Assembly: GCA_964036275.1 (NCBI GenBank)
Contig: OZ038435.1
Location: 28,377,521-28,441,520 of the forward strand
Direction of reading: 5' to 3'
From: Litoditis marina
Taxonomy: Eukaryota; Nematoda; Chromadorea; Rhabditida; Rhabditidae
Length of the DNA: 64,000 nucleotides
Of the stretch, positions 1-11,400 are shown in pieces. A program made the position numbers and the translations under genes. The notes beneath the pieces were generated by a model. That model ran no database searches, was not told the origin of the DNA, and saw only the letters and a program-made list of their open reading frames with translations. Every line of letters begins with the position of its first letter. Position 1 is the first letter of the stretch.

Positions 1-3000
1 GAAGGTTTGGAAATGAAGTAAGCAAAAGAAAGGGTTGGGAAAAGTAACCAAAAGAAAGGGTTGGGAAAAGTAACCTCCCACCCATAGTAAGAGTTCACCC
101 GGTGAAGACCGTCAGGCTCACAGAGATAACTCTCACGGTGGGTAGAAGGTTTGGAAAAGTGAGTAAGCGAGAGAAAGGGTTGGGAAAAGTAACCTCCCAC
201 CCATAGTAGAAGTTCAGTCGGTGAAGACCGTCAGGCTACACAGAGATAACTCCCACGGTGGGTAGAAGGTTTGGAAATGAAGTAAGCAAAAGAAAGGGTT
301 GGGAAAAGTAACCGAAAGAAAGGGTTGGGAAAAGTAACCTCCCACCCATAGTAAGAGTTCACCCGGTGAAGACCGTCAGGCTACACAGAGATAACTCTCA
401 CGGTGGGTAGAAGGTTTGGAAAAGTGAGTAAGCGAGAGAAAGGGTTGGGAAAAGTAACCTCCCACCCATAGTAGAAGTTCACTCGGTGAAGAGCGTCAGG
501 CTACACAGAGATAACTCCCACGGTGGGTAGAAGGTTTGGAAAGGGGGTATGCAACAGAAAGGGTTGGGAAAAGTAACCTCCCACCCATAGTAGAAGTTCA
601 CCCGGTGAAGTCCATCAGGCTACACATAGATAACTCCCACGGTGGGTAGAAGGTTTGGAAAAGGGGGTATGCAACAGAAAGGGTTGGGAAAAGTAACCTC
701 CCACCCATAGTAGAAGTTCACTCGGTGAAGACCGTCAGGCTACACAGAGATAACTCTCACGGTGGGTAGAAGGTTTGGAAATGAAGTAAGCAAAAGAAAG
801 GGTTGGGAAAAGTAACCGAAAGAAAGGGTTGGGAAAAGTAACTTCCCACCCATAGTAAGAGTTCACCCGGTGAAGACCGTCAGGCTACACAGAGATAACT
901 CTCACGGTGGGTAGAAGGTTTGGAAAAGTGAGTAAGCGAGAGAAAGGGTTGGGAAAAGTAACCTCCCACCCATAGTAGAAGTTCACTCGGTGAAGACCGT
1001 CAGGCTACACAGAGATAACTCCCACGGTGGGTAGAAGGTTTGGAAAGGGGGTATGCAACAGAAAGGGTTGGGAAAAGTAACCTCCCAACCATAGTAGAAG
1101 TTCACTCGGTGAAGACCGTCAGGCTACACAGAGATAACTCCCACGGTGGGTAGAAGGTTTGGAAAGGGGGTATGCAACAGAAAGGGTTGGGAAAAGTAAC
1201 CTCCCAACCATAGTAGAAGTTCACCCGGTGAAGTCCGTCAGGCTACACAGAGATAACTCCCACGGTGGGTAGAAGGTTTGGAAAAGGGAGTAAGCAAGAG
1301 AAAGGGTTGGGAAAAGTAACCTCCCACCCATAGTAGAAGTTCACCCGGTGAAAACCGTCAGGCTACACAGAGATAACTCCCACGGTGGGTAGAAGGTTTG
1401 GAAATGAAGTAAGCAAAAGAAAGGGTTGGGAAAAGTAACCAAAAGAAAGGGTTGGGAAAAGTAACCTCCCACCCATAGTAAGAGTTCACCCGGTGAAGAC
1501 CGTCAGGCTCACAGAGATAACTCTCACGGTGGGTAGAAGGTTTGGAAAAGTGAGTAAGCGAGAGAAAGGGTTGGGAAAAGTAACCTCCCACCCATAGTAG
1601 AAGTTCAGTCGGTGAAGACCGTCAGGCTACACAGAGATAACTCCCACGGTGGGTAGAAGGTTTGGAAATGAAGTAAGCAAAAGAAAGGGTTGGGAAAAGT
1701 AACCGAAAGAAAGGGTTGGGAAAAGTAACCTCCCACCCATAGTAAGAGTTCACCCGGTGAAGACCGTCAGGCTACACAGAGATAACTCTCACGGTGGGTA
1801 GAAGGTTTGGAAAAGTGAGTAAGCGAGAGAAAGGGTTGGGAAAAGTAACCTCCCACCCATAGTAGAAGTTCACTCGGTGAAGAGCGTCAGGCTACACAGA
1901 GATAACTCCCACGGTGGGTAGAAGGTTTGGAAAGGGGGTATGCAACAGAAAGGGTTGGGAAAAGTAACCTCCCACCCATAGTAGAAGTTCACCCGGTGAA
2001 GTCCATCAGGCTACACATAGATAACTCCCACGGTGGGTAGAAGGTTTGGAAAAGGGGGTATGCAACAGAAAGGGTTGGGAAAAGTAACCTCCCACCCATA
2101 GTAGAAGTTCACTCGGTGAAGACCGTCAGGCTACACAGAGATAACTCTCACGGTGGGTAGAAGGTTTGGAAATGAAGTAAGCAAAAGAAAGGGTTGGGAA
2201 AAGTAACCGAAAGAAAGGGTTGGGAAAAGTAACTTCCCACCCATAGTAAGAGTTCACCCGGTGAAGACCGTCAGGCTACACAGAGATAACTCTCACGGTG
2301 GGTAGAAGGTTTGGAAAAGTGAGTAAGCGAGAGAAAGGGTTGGGAAAAGTAACCTCCCACCCATAGTAGAAGTTCACTCGGTGAAGACCGTCAGGCTACA
2401 CAGAGATAACTCCCACGGTGGGTAGAAGGTTTGGAAAGGAGGTATGCAACAGAAAGGGTTGGGAAAAGTAACCTCCCAACCATAGTAGAAGTTCACTCGG
2501 TGAAGACCGTCAGGCTACACAGAGATAACTCCCACGGTGGGTAGAAGGTTTGGAAAGGGGGTATGCAACAGAAAGGGTTGGGAAAAGTAACCTCCCAACC
2601 ATAGTAGAAGTTCACCCGGTGAAGTCCGTCAGGCTACACAGAGATAACTCCCACGGTGGGTAGAAGGTTTGGAAAAGGGAGTAAGCAAGAGAAAGGGTTG
2701 GGAAAAGTAACCTCCCACCCATAGTAGAAGTTCACCCGGTGAAAACCGTCAGGCTACACAGAGATAACTCCCACGGTGGGTAGAAGGTTTGGAAATGAAG
2801 TAAGCAAAAGAAAGGGTTGGGAAAAGTAACCGAAAGAAAGGGTTGGGAAAAGTAACCTCCCACCCATAGTAAGAGTTCACCCGGTGAAGACCGTCAGGCT
2901 CACAGAGATAACTCTCACGGTGGGTAGAAGGTTTGGAAAAGTGAGTAAGCGAGAGAAAGGGTTGGGAAAAGTAACCTCCCACCCATAGTAGAAGTTCAGT

Positions 3001-3445
3001 CGGTGAAGACCGTCAGGCTACACAGAGATAACTCCCACGGTGGGTAGAAGGTTTGGAAATGAAGTAAGCAAAAGAAAGGGTTGGGAAAAGTAACCGAAAG
3101 AAAGGATTGGGAAAAGTAACCTCCCACCCATAGTAAGAGTTCACCCGGTGAAGACCGTCAGGCTACACAGAGATAACTCTCACGGTGGGTAGAAGGTTTG
3201 GAAAAGTGAGTAAGCGAGAGAAAGGGTTGGGAAAAGTAACCTCCCACCCATAGTAGAAGTTCACTCGGTGAAGAGCGTCAGGCTACACAGAGATAACTCC
3301 CACGGTGGGTAGAAGGTTTGGAAAGGGGGTATGCAACAGAAAGGGTTGGGAAAAGTAACCTCCCACCCATAGTAGAAGTTCACCCGGTGAAGTCCATCAG
3401 GCTACACATAGATAACTCCCACGGTGGGTAGAAGGTTTGGAAAAG
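1..3445 (+). repeat. Higher-order repeat, 1391 bp period
   Basis: The block beginning GAAGGTTTGGAAATGAAG at position 1 recurs at 1392 and 2783, a constant offset of 1391 bp. The third copy is partial and diverges near 3445, where GGGAGTAAGC replaces GGGGGTATGC. The copies are nearly identical, with rare differences such as AACCAAAAG (copies 1 and 2) against AACCGAAAG (copy 3) near 2830. The unit holds eleven to twelve monomers. Several contain a doubled 26 bp motif and the local variant GAGTAAGCGAGAG. The first copy may begin left of the window. Confidence 0.9.
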
Positions 3446-6065
3446 GGAGTAAGCAAGAGAAAGTGTTGGGAAAAGTAACCTCCCACCCATAGTAGAAGTT
3501 CACCCGGTGAAGTCCATCAGGCTACACAGAGATAACTCCCACGGTGGGTAGAAGGTTTGGAAAAGGGGGTATGCAACAGAAAGGGTTGGGAAAAGTAATC
3601 TCCCACCCATAGTAGAAGTTCACCCGGTGAAGTCCATCAGGCTACACAGAGATAACTCCCACGGTGGGTAGAAGGTTTGGAAAAGGAGTAAGCAAAAGAA
3701 AGGGTTGGGAAAAGCAACCTCCCACCCATAGTAGAAGTTCACCCGGTGAAGTCCATCAGGCTACACAGAGATAACTCCCACGGTGGGTAGAAGGTTTGGA
3801 AATGAAGTGAGCAAAAGAAAGGGTTGGGAAAAGTAACCGAAAGAAAGGGTTGGGAAAAGTAACCTCCCACCCATAGTAAGAGTTCACCCGGTGAAGACCG
3901 TCAGGCTACACAGAGATAACTCTCACGGTGGGTAGAAGGTTTGGAAAAGTGAGTAAGCGAGAGAAAGGGTTGGGAAAAGTAACCTCCCACCCATAGTAGA
4001 AGTTCACTCGGTGAAGACCTTCAGGCTACACAGAGATAACTCCCACGGTGGGTAGAAGGTTTGGAAAGGGGGTATGCAACAGAAAGGGTTGGGAAAACTA
4101 ACCTCCCAACCATAGTAGAAGTTCACCCGGTGAAGTCCGTCAGGCTACACAGAGATAACTCCCACGGTGGGTAGAAGGTTTGGAAAAGGGAGTAAGCAAG
4201 AGAAAGGGTTGGGAAAAGTAACCTCCCACCCATAGTAGAAGTTCACCCGGTGAAAACCGTCAGGCTACACAGAGATAATTCCCACGGTGGGTAGAAGGTT
4301 TGGAAAAGGGAGTAAGCAAGAGAAAGGGTTGGGAAAAGTAACCTCCCACCCATAGTAGAAGTTCACCCGGTGAAGTCCATCAGGCTACACAGAGATAACT
4401 CCCACGGTGGGTAGAAGGTTTGGAAATGAAGTAAGCAAAAGAAAGGGTTGGGAAAAGTAACCTAAAGAAAGGGTTGGGAAAAGTAACCTCCCACCCATAG
4501 TAAGATTTCACCCGGTGAAGACCGTCAGGCTACACAGAGATAACTCCCACGGTGGGTAGAAGGTTTGGAAAAGGGAGTAAGCAAGAGAAAGGGTTGGGAA
4601 AAGTAACCTCCCACCCATTGTAGAAGTTCACCCGGTGAAGACCGTCAGGCTACACAGTAAGCAAAAGAAAGGGTTGGGAAAAGTAACCTAAAGAAAGGGT
4701 TGGGAAAAGTAACCTCCCACCCATAGTAAGATTTCACCCGGTGCAGACCGTCAGGCTACACAGAGATAACTCCCACGGTGGGTAGAAGGTTTGGAAAAGG
4801 GGGTAAGCAAAAGAAAGGGTTGGGAAAAGTAACCTCCCACCCATTGTAGAAGTTCACCCGGTGAAGACCGTCAGGCTACACAGAGATAACTCCCACGGTG
4901 GGTAGAAGGTTTGGAAAAGAGAGTAAGCAAGAGAAAGGGTTGGGAAAAGTAACCTCCCACCCATAGTAGAAGTTCACCCGGTGAAGTCCATCAGGCTACA
5001 CAGAGATAACTCCCACGGTGGGTAGAAGGTTTGGAAAAGGGGGTATGCAACAGAAAGGGTTGGGAAAAGTAACCTCCCACCCATAGTAGAAGTTCACCCG
5101 GTGAAGTCCATCAGGCTACACAGAGATAACTCCCACGGTGGGTAGAAGGTTTGGAAAAGGGGGTATGCAAGAGGAAGGGTTGGAAAAAGTAACCTCCCAC
5201 CCATAGTAGAAGTTCACCCGGTGAAGTCCATCAGGCTACACAGAGATAACTCCCACGGTGGGTAGAAGGTTTGAAAATGAAGTAAGCAAAAGAAAGGGTT
5301 GGGAAAAGTAACCTCCCACCCATTGTAGAAGTTCACCCGGTGAAGTCCATCAGGCTACACAGAGATAACTCCCACGGTGGGTAGAAGGTTTGGAAAAGGA
5401 GTAAGCAAAAGAAAGGGTTGGGAAAAGTAACCTCCCACCCATAGTAGAAGTTCACTCGGTGAAGAGCGTCAGGCTACACAGAGATAACTCCCACGGTGGG
5501 TAGAAGGTTTGGAAAGGGGGTATGCAACAGAAAGGGTTGGGAAAAGTAACCTCCCACCCATAGTAGAAGTTCACCCGGTGAAGTCCATCAGGCTACACAT
5601 AGATAACTCCCACGGTGGGTAGAAGGTTTGGAAAAGGGAGTAAGCAAGAGAAAGTGTTGAGAAAAGTAACCTCCCACCCATAGTAGAAGTTCACCCGGTG
5701 AAGTCCATCAGGCTACACAGAGATAACTCCCACGGTGGGTAGAAGGTTTGGAAAAGGGGGTATGCAACAGAAAGGGTTGGGAAAAGTAATCTCCCACCCA
5801 TAGTAGAAGTTCACCCGGTGAAGTCCATCAGGCTACACAGAGATAACTCCCACGGTGGGTAGAAGGTTTGGAAAAGGAGTAAGCAAAAGAAAGGGTTGGG
5901 AAAAGCAACCTCCCACCCATAGTAGAAGTTCACCCGGTGAAGTCCATCAGGCTACACAGAGATAACTCCCACGGTGGGTAGAAGGTTTGGAAATGAAGTG
6001 AGCAAAAGAAAGGGTTGGGAAAAGTAACCGAAAGAAAGGGTTGGGAAAAGTAACCTCCCACCCAT
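3217..6065 (+). repeat. Satellite segment with 2191 bp offset duplication and deletion junctions
   Basis: Sequence from about 3217 to 3874 recurs at about 5408-6065 (offset 2191 bp), including the rare GAAGAGCGTC variant. Between them lie ordinary monomers and a shortened one at about 4657, where CTACACAG is joined directly to TAAGCAAAAG, losing about 39 bp. The second copy ends in another deletion junction near 6065, where CCCAT is joined to GTGGGTAG, losing about 53 bp. Confidence 0.75.
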
Positions 6066-6099
6066 GTGGGTAGAAGGTTTGGAAAAGGAGTAAGCAAAA

Positions 6100-9000
6100 G
6101 AAAGGGTTGGGAAAAGTAACCTCCCACCCATAGTAGAAGTTCACCCGGTGAAGTCCATCAGGCTACACAGAGATAACTCCCACGGTGGGTAGAAGGTTTG
6201 GAAATGAAGTAAGCAAAAGAAAGGGTTGGGAAAAGTAACCGAAAGAAAGGGTTGGGAAAAGTAACCTCCCACCCATAGTAAGAGTTCACCCGGTGAAGAC
6301 CGTCAGGCTACACAGAGATAACTCTCACGGTGGGTAGAAGGTTTGGAAAAGTGAGTAAGCGAGAGAAAGGGTTGGGAAAAGTAACCTCCCACCCATAGTA
6401 GAAGTTCACTCGGTGAAGACCGTCAGGCTACACAGAGATAACTCCCACGGTGGGTAGAAGGTTTGGAAGGGGGGTATGCAACAGAAAGGGTTGGGAAAAG
6501 TAACCTCCCAACCATAGTAGAAGTTCACCCGGTGAAGTCCGTCAGGCTACACAGAGATAACTCCCACGGTGGGTAGAAGGTTTGGAAAAGGGAGTAAGCA
6601 AGAGAAAGGGTTGGGAAAAGTAACCTCCCACCCATAGTAGAAGTCCACCCTTTGAAAACCGTCAGGCTACACAGAGATAATTCCCACGGTGGGTAGAAGG
6701 TTTGGAAAAGGGAGTAAGCAAGAGAAACGGTTGGGAAAAGTAACCTCCCACCCATAGTAGAAGTTCACCCGGTGAAGTCCATCAGGCTACACAGAGATAA
6801 CTCCCACGGTGGGTAGAAGGTTTGGAAATGAAGTAAGCAAAAGAAAGGGTTGGGAAAAGTAACCTAAAGAAAGGGTTGGGAAAAGTAACCTCCCACCCAT
6901 AGTAAGATTTCACCCGGTGAAGACCGTCAGGCTACACAGAGATAACTCCCACGGTGGGTAGAAGGTTTGGAAAAGGGAGTAAGCAAGAGGTTGGGAAAAG
7001 TAACCTCCCACCCATTGTAGAAGTTCACCCGGCGAAGACCGTCAGGCTACACAGAGATAACTCCCACGGTGGGTAGAAGGTTTGGAAAAGGGAGTAAGCA
7101 AGAGAAAGGGTTGGGAAAAGTAACCTCCCACCCATAGTAGAAGTTCACCCGGTGAAGTCCATCAGGCTACACAGAGATAACTCCCACGGTGGGTAGAAGG
7201 TTTGGAAAAGGGGGTATGCAACAGAAAGGGTTGGGAAAAGTAACCTCCCACCCATAGTAGAAGTTCACCCGGTGAAGTCCATCAGGCTACACAGAGATAA
7301 CTCCCACGGTGGGTAGAAGGTTTGGAAAAGGGGGTATGCAAGAGGAAGGGTTGGGAAAAGTAACCTCCCACCCATAGTAGAAGTTCACCCGGTGAAGTCC
7401 ATCAGGCTACACAGAGATAACTCCCACGGTGGGTAGAAGGTTTGGAAAAGGGGGTATGCAACAGAAAGGGTTGGGAAAAGTAACCTCCCACCCATAGTAG
7501 AAGTTCACTCGGTGAAGACCGTCAGGCTACACAAAGATAACTCTCACGGTGGGTAGAAGGTTTGGAAATGAAGTAAGCAAAAGAAAGGGTTGGGAAAAGT
7601 TACCGAAAGAAAGGGTTGGGAAAAGTAACCTCCCACCCATAGTAAGAGTTCACCCGGTGAAGACCGTCAGGCTACACAGAGATAACTCTCACGGTGGGTA
7701 GAAGGTTTGGAAAAGTGAGTAAGCGAGAGAAAGGGTTGGGAAAAGTAACCTCCCACCCATAGTAAGAGTTCACCCGGTGAAGACCGTCAGGCTACACAGA
7801 GATAACTCTCACGGTGGGTAGAAGGTTTGGAAAAGTGAGTAAGCGAGAGAAAGGGTTGGGAAAAGTAACCTCCCACCCATAGTAGAAGTTCACTCGGTGA
7901 AGACCGTCAGGCTACACAGAGATAACTCCCACGGTGGGTAGAAGGTTTGGAAAGGGGGTATGCAACAGAAAGGGTTGGGAAAAGTAACCTCCCAACCATA
8001 GTAGAAGTTCACTCGGTGAAGACCGTCAGGCTACACAGAGATAACTCCCACGGTGGGTAGAAGGTTTGGAAAGGGGGTATGCAACAGAAAGGGTTGGGAA
8101 AAGTAACCTTCCAACCATAGTAGAAGTTCACCCGGTGAAGTCCGTCAGGCTACACAGAGATAACTCCCACGGTGGGTAGAAGGTTTGGAAAAGGGAGTAA
8201 GCAAGAGAAAGGGTTGGGAAAAGTAACCTCCCACCCATAGTAGAAGTTCACCCGGTGAAAACCGTCAGGCTACACAGAGATAATTCCCACGGTGGGTAGA
8301 AGGTTTGGAAAAGGGAGTAAGCAAGAGAAAGGGTTTGGAAAAGTAACATCCCACCCATAGTAGAAGTTCACCCGGTGAAGTCCATCAGGCTACACAGAGA
8401 TAACTCCCACGGTGGGTAGAAGGTTTGGAAATGAAGTAAGCAAAAGAAAGGGTTGGGAAAAGTAACCTAAAGAAAGGGTTGGGAAAAGTAACCTCCCACC
8501 CATAGTAAGATTTCACCCGGTGAAGACCGTCAGGCTACACAGAGATAACTCTCACGGTGGGTAGAAGGTTTGGAAAAGTGAGTAAGCGAGAGAAAGGGTT
8601 GGGAAAAGTAACCTCCCACCCATAGTAGAAGTTCACCCGGTGAAGTCCATCAGGCTACACAGAGATAACTCCCACGGTGGGTAGAAGGTTTGGAAATGAA
8701 GTAAGCAAAAGAAAGGGTTGGGAAAAGTAACCGAAAGAAAGGGTTGGGAAAAGTAACCTCCCACCCATAGTAAGAGTTCACCCGGTGAAGACCGTCAGGC
8801 TACACAGAGATAACTCTCACGGTGGGTAGAAGGTTTGGAAAAGTGAGTAAGCGAGAGAAAGGGTTGGGAAAAGTAACCTCCCACCCATAGTAGAAGTTCA
8901 CTCGGTGAAGACCGTCAGGCTACACAGAGATAACTCCCACGGTGGGTAGAAGGTTTGGAAAGGGGGTATGCAACAGAAAGGGTTGGGAAAAGTAACCTCC

Positions 9001-11400
9001 CAACCATAGTAGAAGTTCACCCGGTGAAGTCCGTCAGGCTACACAGAGATAACTCCCACGGTGGGTAGAAGGTTTGGAAAAGGGAGTAAGCAAGAGAAAG
9101 GGTTGGGAAAAGTAACCTCCCACCCATAGTAGAAGTCCACCCGGTGAAAACCGTCAGGCTACACAGAGATAATTCCCACGGTGGGTAGAAGGTTTGGAAA
9201 AGGGAGTAAGCAAGAGAAAGGGTTGGGAAAAGTAACCTCCCACCCATAGTAGAAGTTCACCCGGTGAAGTCCATCAGGCTACACAGAGATAACTCCCACG
9301 GTGGGTAGAAGGTTTGGAGATGAAGTAAGCAAAAGAAAGGGTTGGGAAAAGTAACCTAAAGAAAGGGTTGGGAAAAGTAACCTCCCACCCATAGTAAGAT
9401 TTCACCCGGTGAAGACCGTCAGGCTACACAGAGATAACTCCCACGGTGGGTAGAAGGTTTGGAAAAGGGAGTAAGCAAGAGGTTGGGAAAAGTAACCTCC
9501 CACCCATTGTAGAAGTTCACCCGGCGAAGACCGTCAGGCTACACAGAGATAACTCCCACGGTGGGTAGAAGGTTTGGAAAAGGGAGTAAGCAAGAGAAAG
9601 GGTTGGGAAAAGTAACCTCCCACCCATAGTAGAAGTTCACCCGGTGAAGTCCATCAGGCTACACAGAGATAACTCCCACGCTGGGTAGAAGGTTTGGAAA
9701 AGGGGGTATGCAACAGAAAGGGTTGGGAAAAGTAACCTCCCACCCATAGTAGAAGTTCACCCGGTGAAGTCCATCAGGCTACACAGAGATAACTCCCACG
9801 GTGGGTAGAAGGTTTGGAAAAGGGGGTATGCAAGAGGAAGGGTTGGGAAAAGTAACCTCCCACCCATAGTAGAAGTTCACCCGGTGAAGTCCATCAGGCT
9901 ACACAGAGATAACTCCCACGGTGGGTAGAAGGTTTGGAAAAGGGGGTATGCAACAGAAAGGGTTGGGAAAAGTAACCTCCCACCCATAGTAGAAGTTCAC
10001 TCGGTGAAGACCGTCAGGCTACACAAAGATAACTCTCACGGTGGGTAGAAGGTTTGGAAATGAAGTAAGCAAAAGAAAGGGTTGGGAAAAGTTACCGAAA
10101 GAAAGGGTTGGGAAAAGTAACCTCCCACCCATAGTAGAAGTTCACCCGGTGAAGTCCATCAGGCTACACAGAGATAACTCCCACGGTGGGTAGAAGGTTT
10201 GGAAAAGGGGGTATGCAAGAGGAAGGGTTGGGAAAAGTAACCTCCCACCCATAGTAGAAGTTCACCCGGTGAAGTCCATCAGGCTACACAGAGATAACTC
10301 CCACGGTGGGTAGAAGGTTTGGAAAAGGGGGTATGCAACAGAAAGGGTTGGGAAAAGTAACCTCCCACCCATAGTAGAAGTTCACTCGGTGAAGACCGTC
10401 AGGCTACACAAAGATAACTCTCACGGTGGGTAGAAGGTTTGGAAATGAAGTAAGCAAAAGAAAGGGTTGGGAAAAGTTACCGAAAGAAAGGGTTGGGAAA
10501 AGTAACCTCCCACCCATAGTAAGAGTTCACCCGGTGAAGACCGTCAGGCTACACAGAGATAACTCTCACGGTGGGTAGAAGGTTTGGAAAAGTGAGTAAG
10601 CGAGAGAAAGGGTTGGGAAAAGTAACCTCCCACCCATAGTAGAAGTTCACTCGGTGAAGACCGTCAGGCTACACAGAGATAACTCCCACGGTGGGTAGAA
10701 GGTTTGGAAAGGGGGTATGCAACAGAAAGGGTTGGGAAAAGTAACCTCCCAACCATAGTAGAAGTTCACTCGGTGAAGACCGTCAGGCTACACAGAGATA
10801 ACTCCCACGGTGGGTAGAAGGTTTGGAAAGGGGGTATGCAACAGAAAGGGTTGGGAAAAGTAACCTTCCAACCATAGTAGAAGTTCACCCGGTGAAGTCC
10901 GTCAGGCTACACAGAGATAACTCCCACGGTGGGTAGAAGGTTTGGAAAAGGGAGTAAGCAAGAGAAAGGGTTGGGAAAAGTAACCTCCCACCCATAGTAG
11001 AAGTTCACCCGGTGAAAACCGTCAGGCTACACAGAGATAATTCCCACGGTGGGTAGAAGGTTTGGAAAAGGGAGTAAGCAAGAGAAAGGGTTGGGAAAAG
11101 TAACCTCCCACCCATAGTAGAAGTTCACCCGGTGAAGTCCATCAGGCTACACAGAGATAACTCCCACGGTGGGTAGAAGGTTTGGAAATGAAGTAAGCAA
11201 AAGAAAGGGTTGGGAAAAGTAACCTAAAGAAAGGGTTGGGAAAAGTAACCTCCCACCCATAGTAAGATTTCACCCGGTGAAGACCGTCAGGCTACACAGA
11301 GATAACTCCCACGGTGGGTAGAAGGTTTGGAAAAGGGAGTAAGCAAGAGAAAGGGTTGGGAAAAGTAACCTCCCACCCCTAGTAGAAGTTCACCCGGTGA
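6100..11400 (+). repeat. Satellite segment with 2492 and 2877 bp offset duplications
   Basis: About 6100-7640 recurs at about 8592-10132 (offset 2492 bp). About 7440-8520 recurs at about 10317-11400 (offset 2877 bp), so the end of one repeat is reused in a second duplication. Diagnostic variants travel with the copies, for example ACACAAAGATAACTCTCACG near 7532, 10024 and 10409, and the small deletion GCAAGAGGTTGGG near 6985 and 9477. This is the pattern expected from successive unequal exchanges with shifting registers. Confidence 0.75.
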
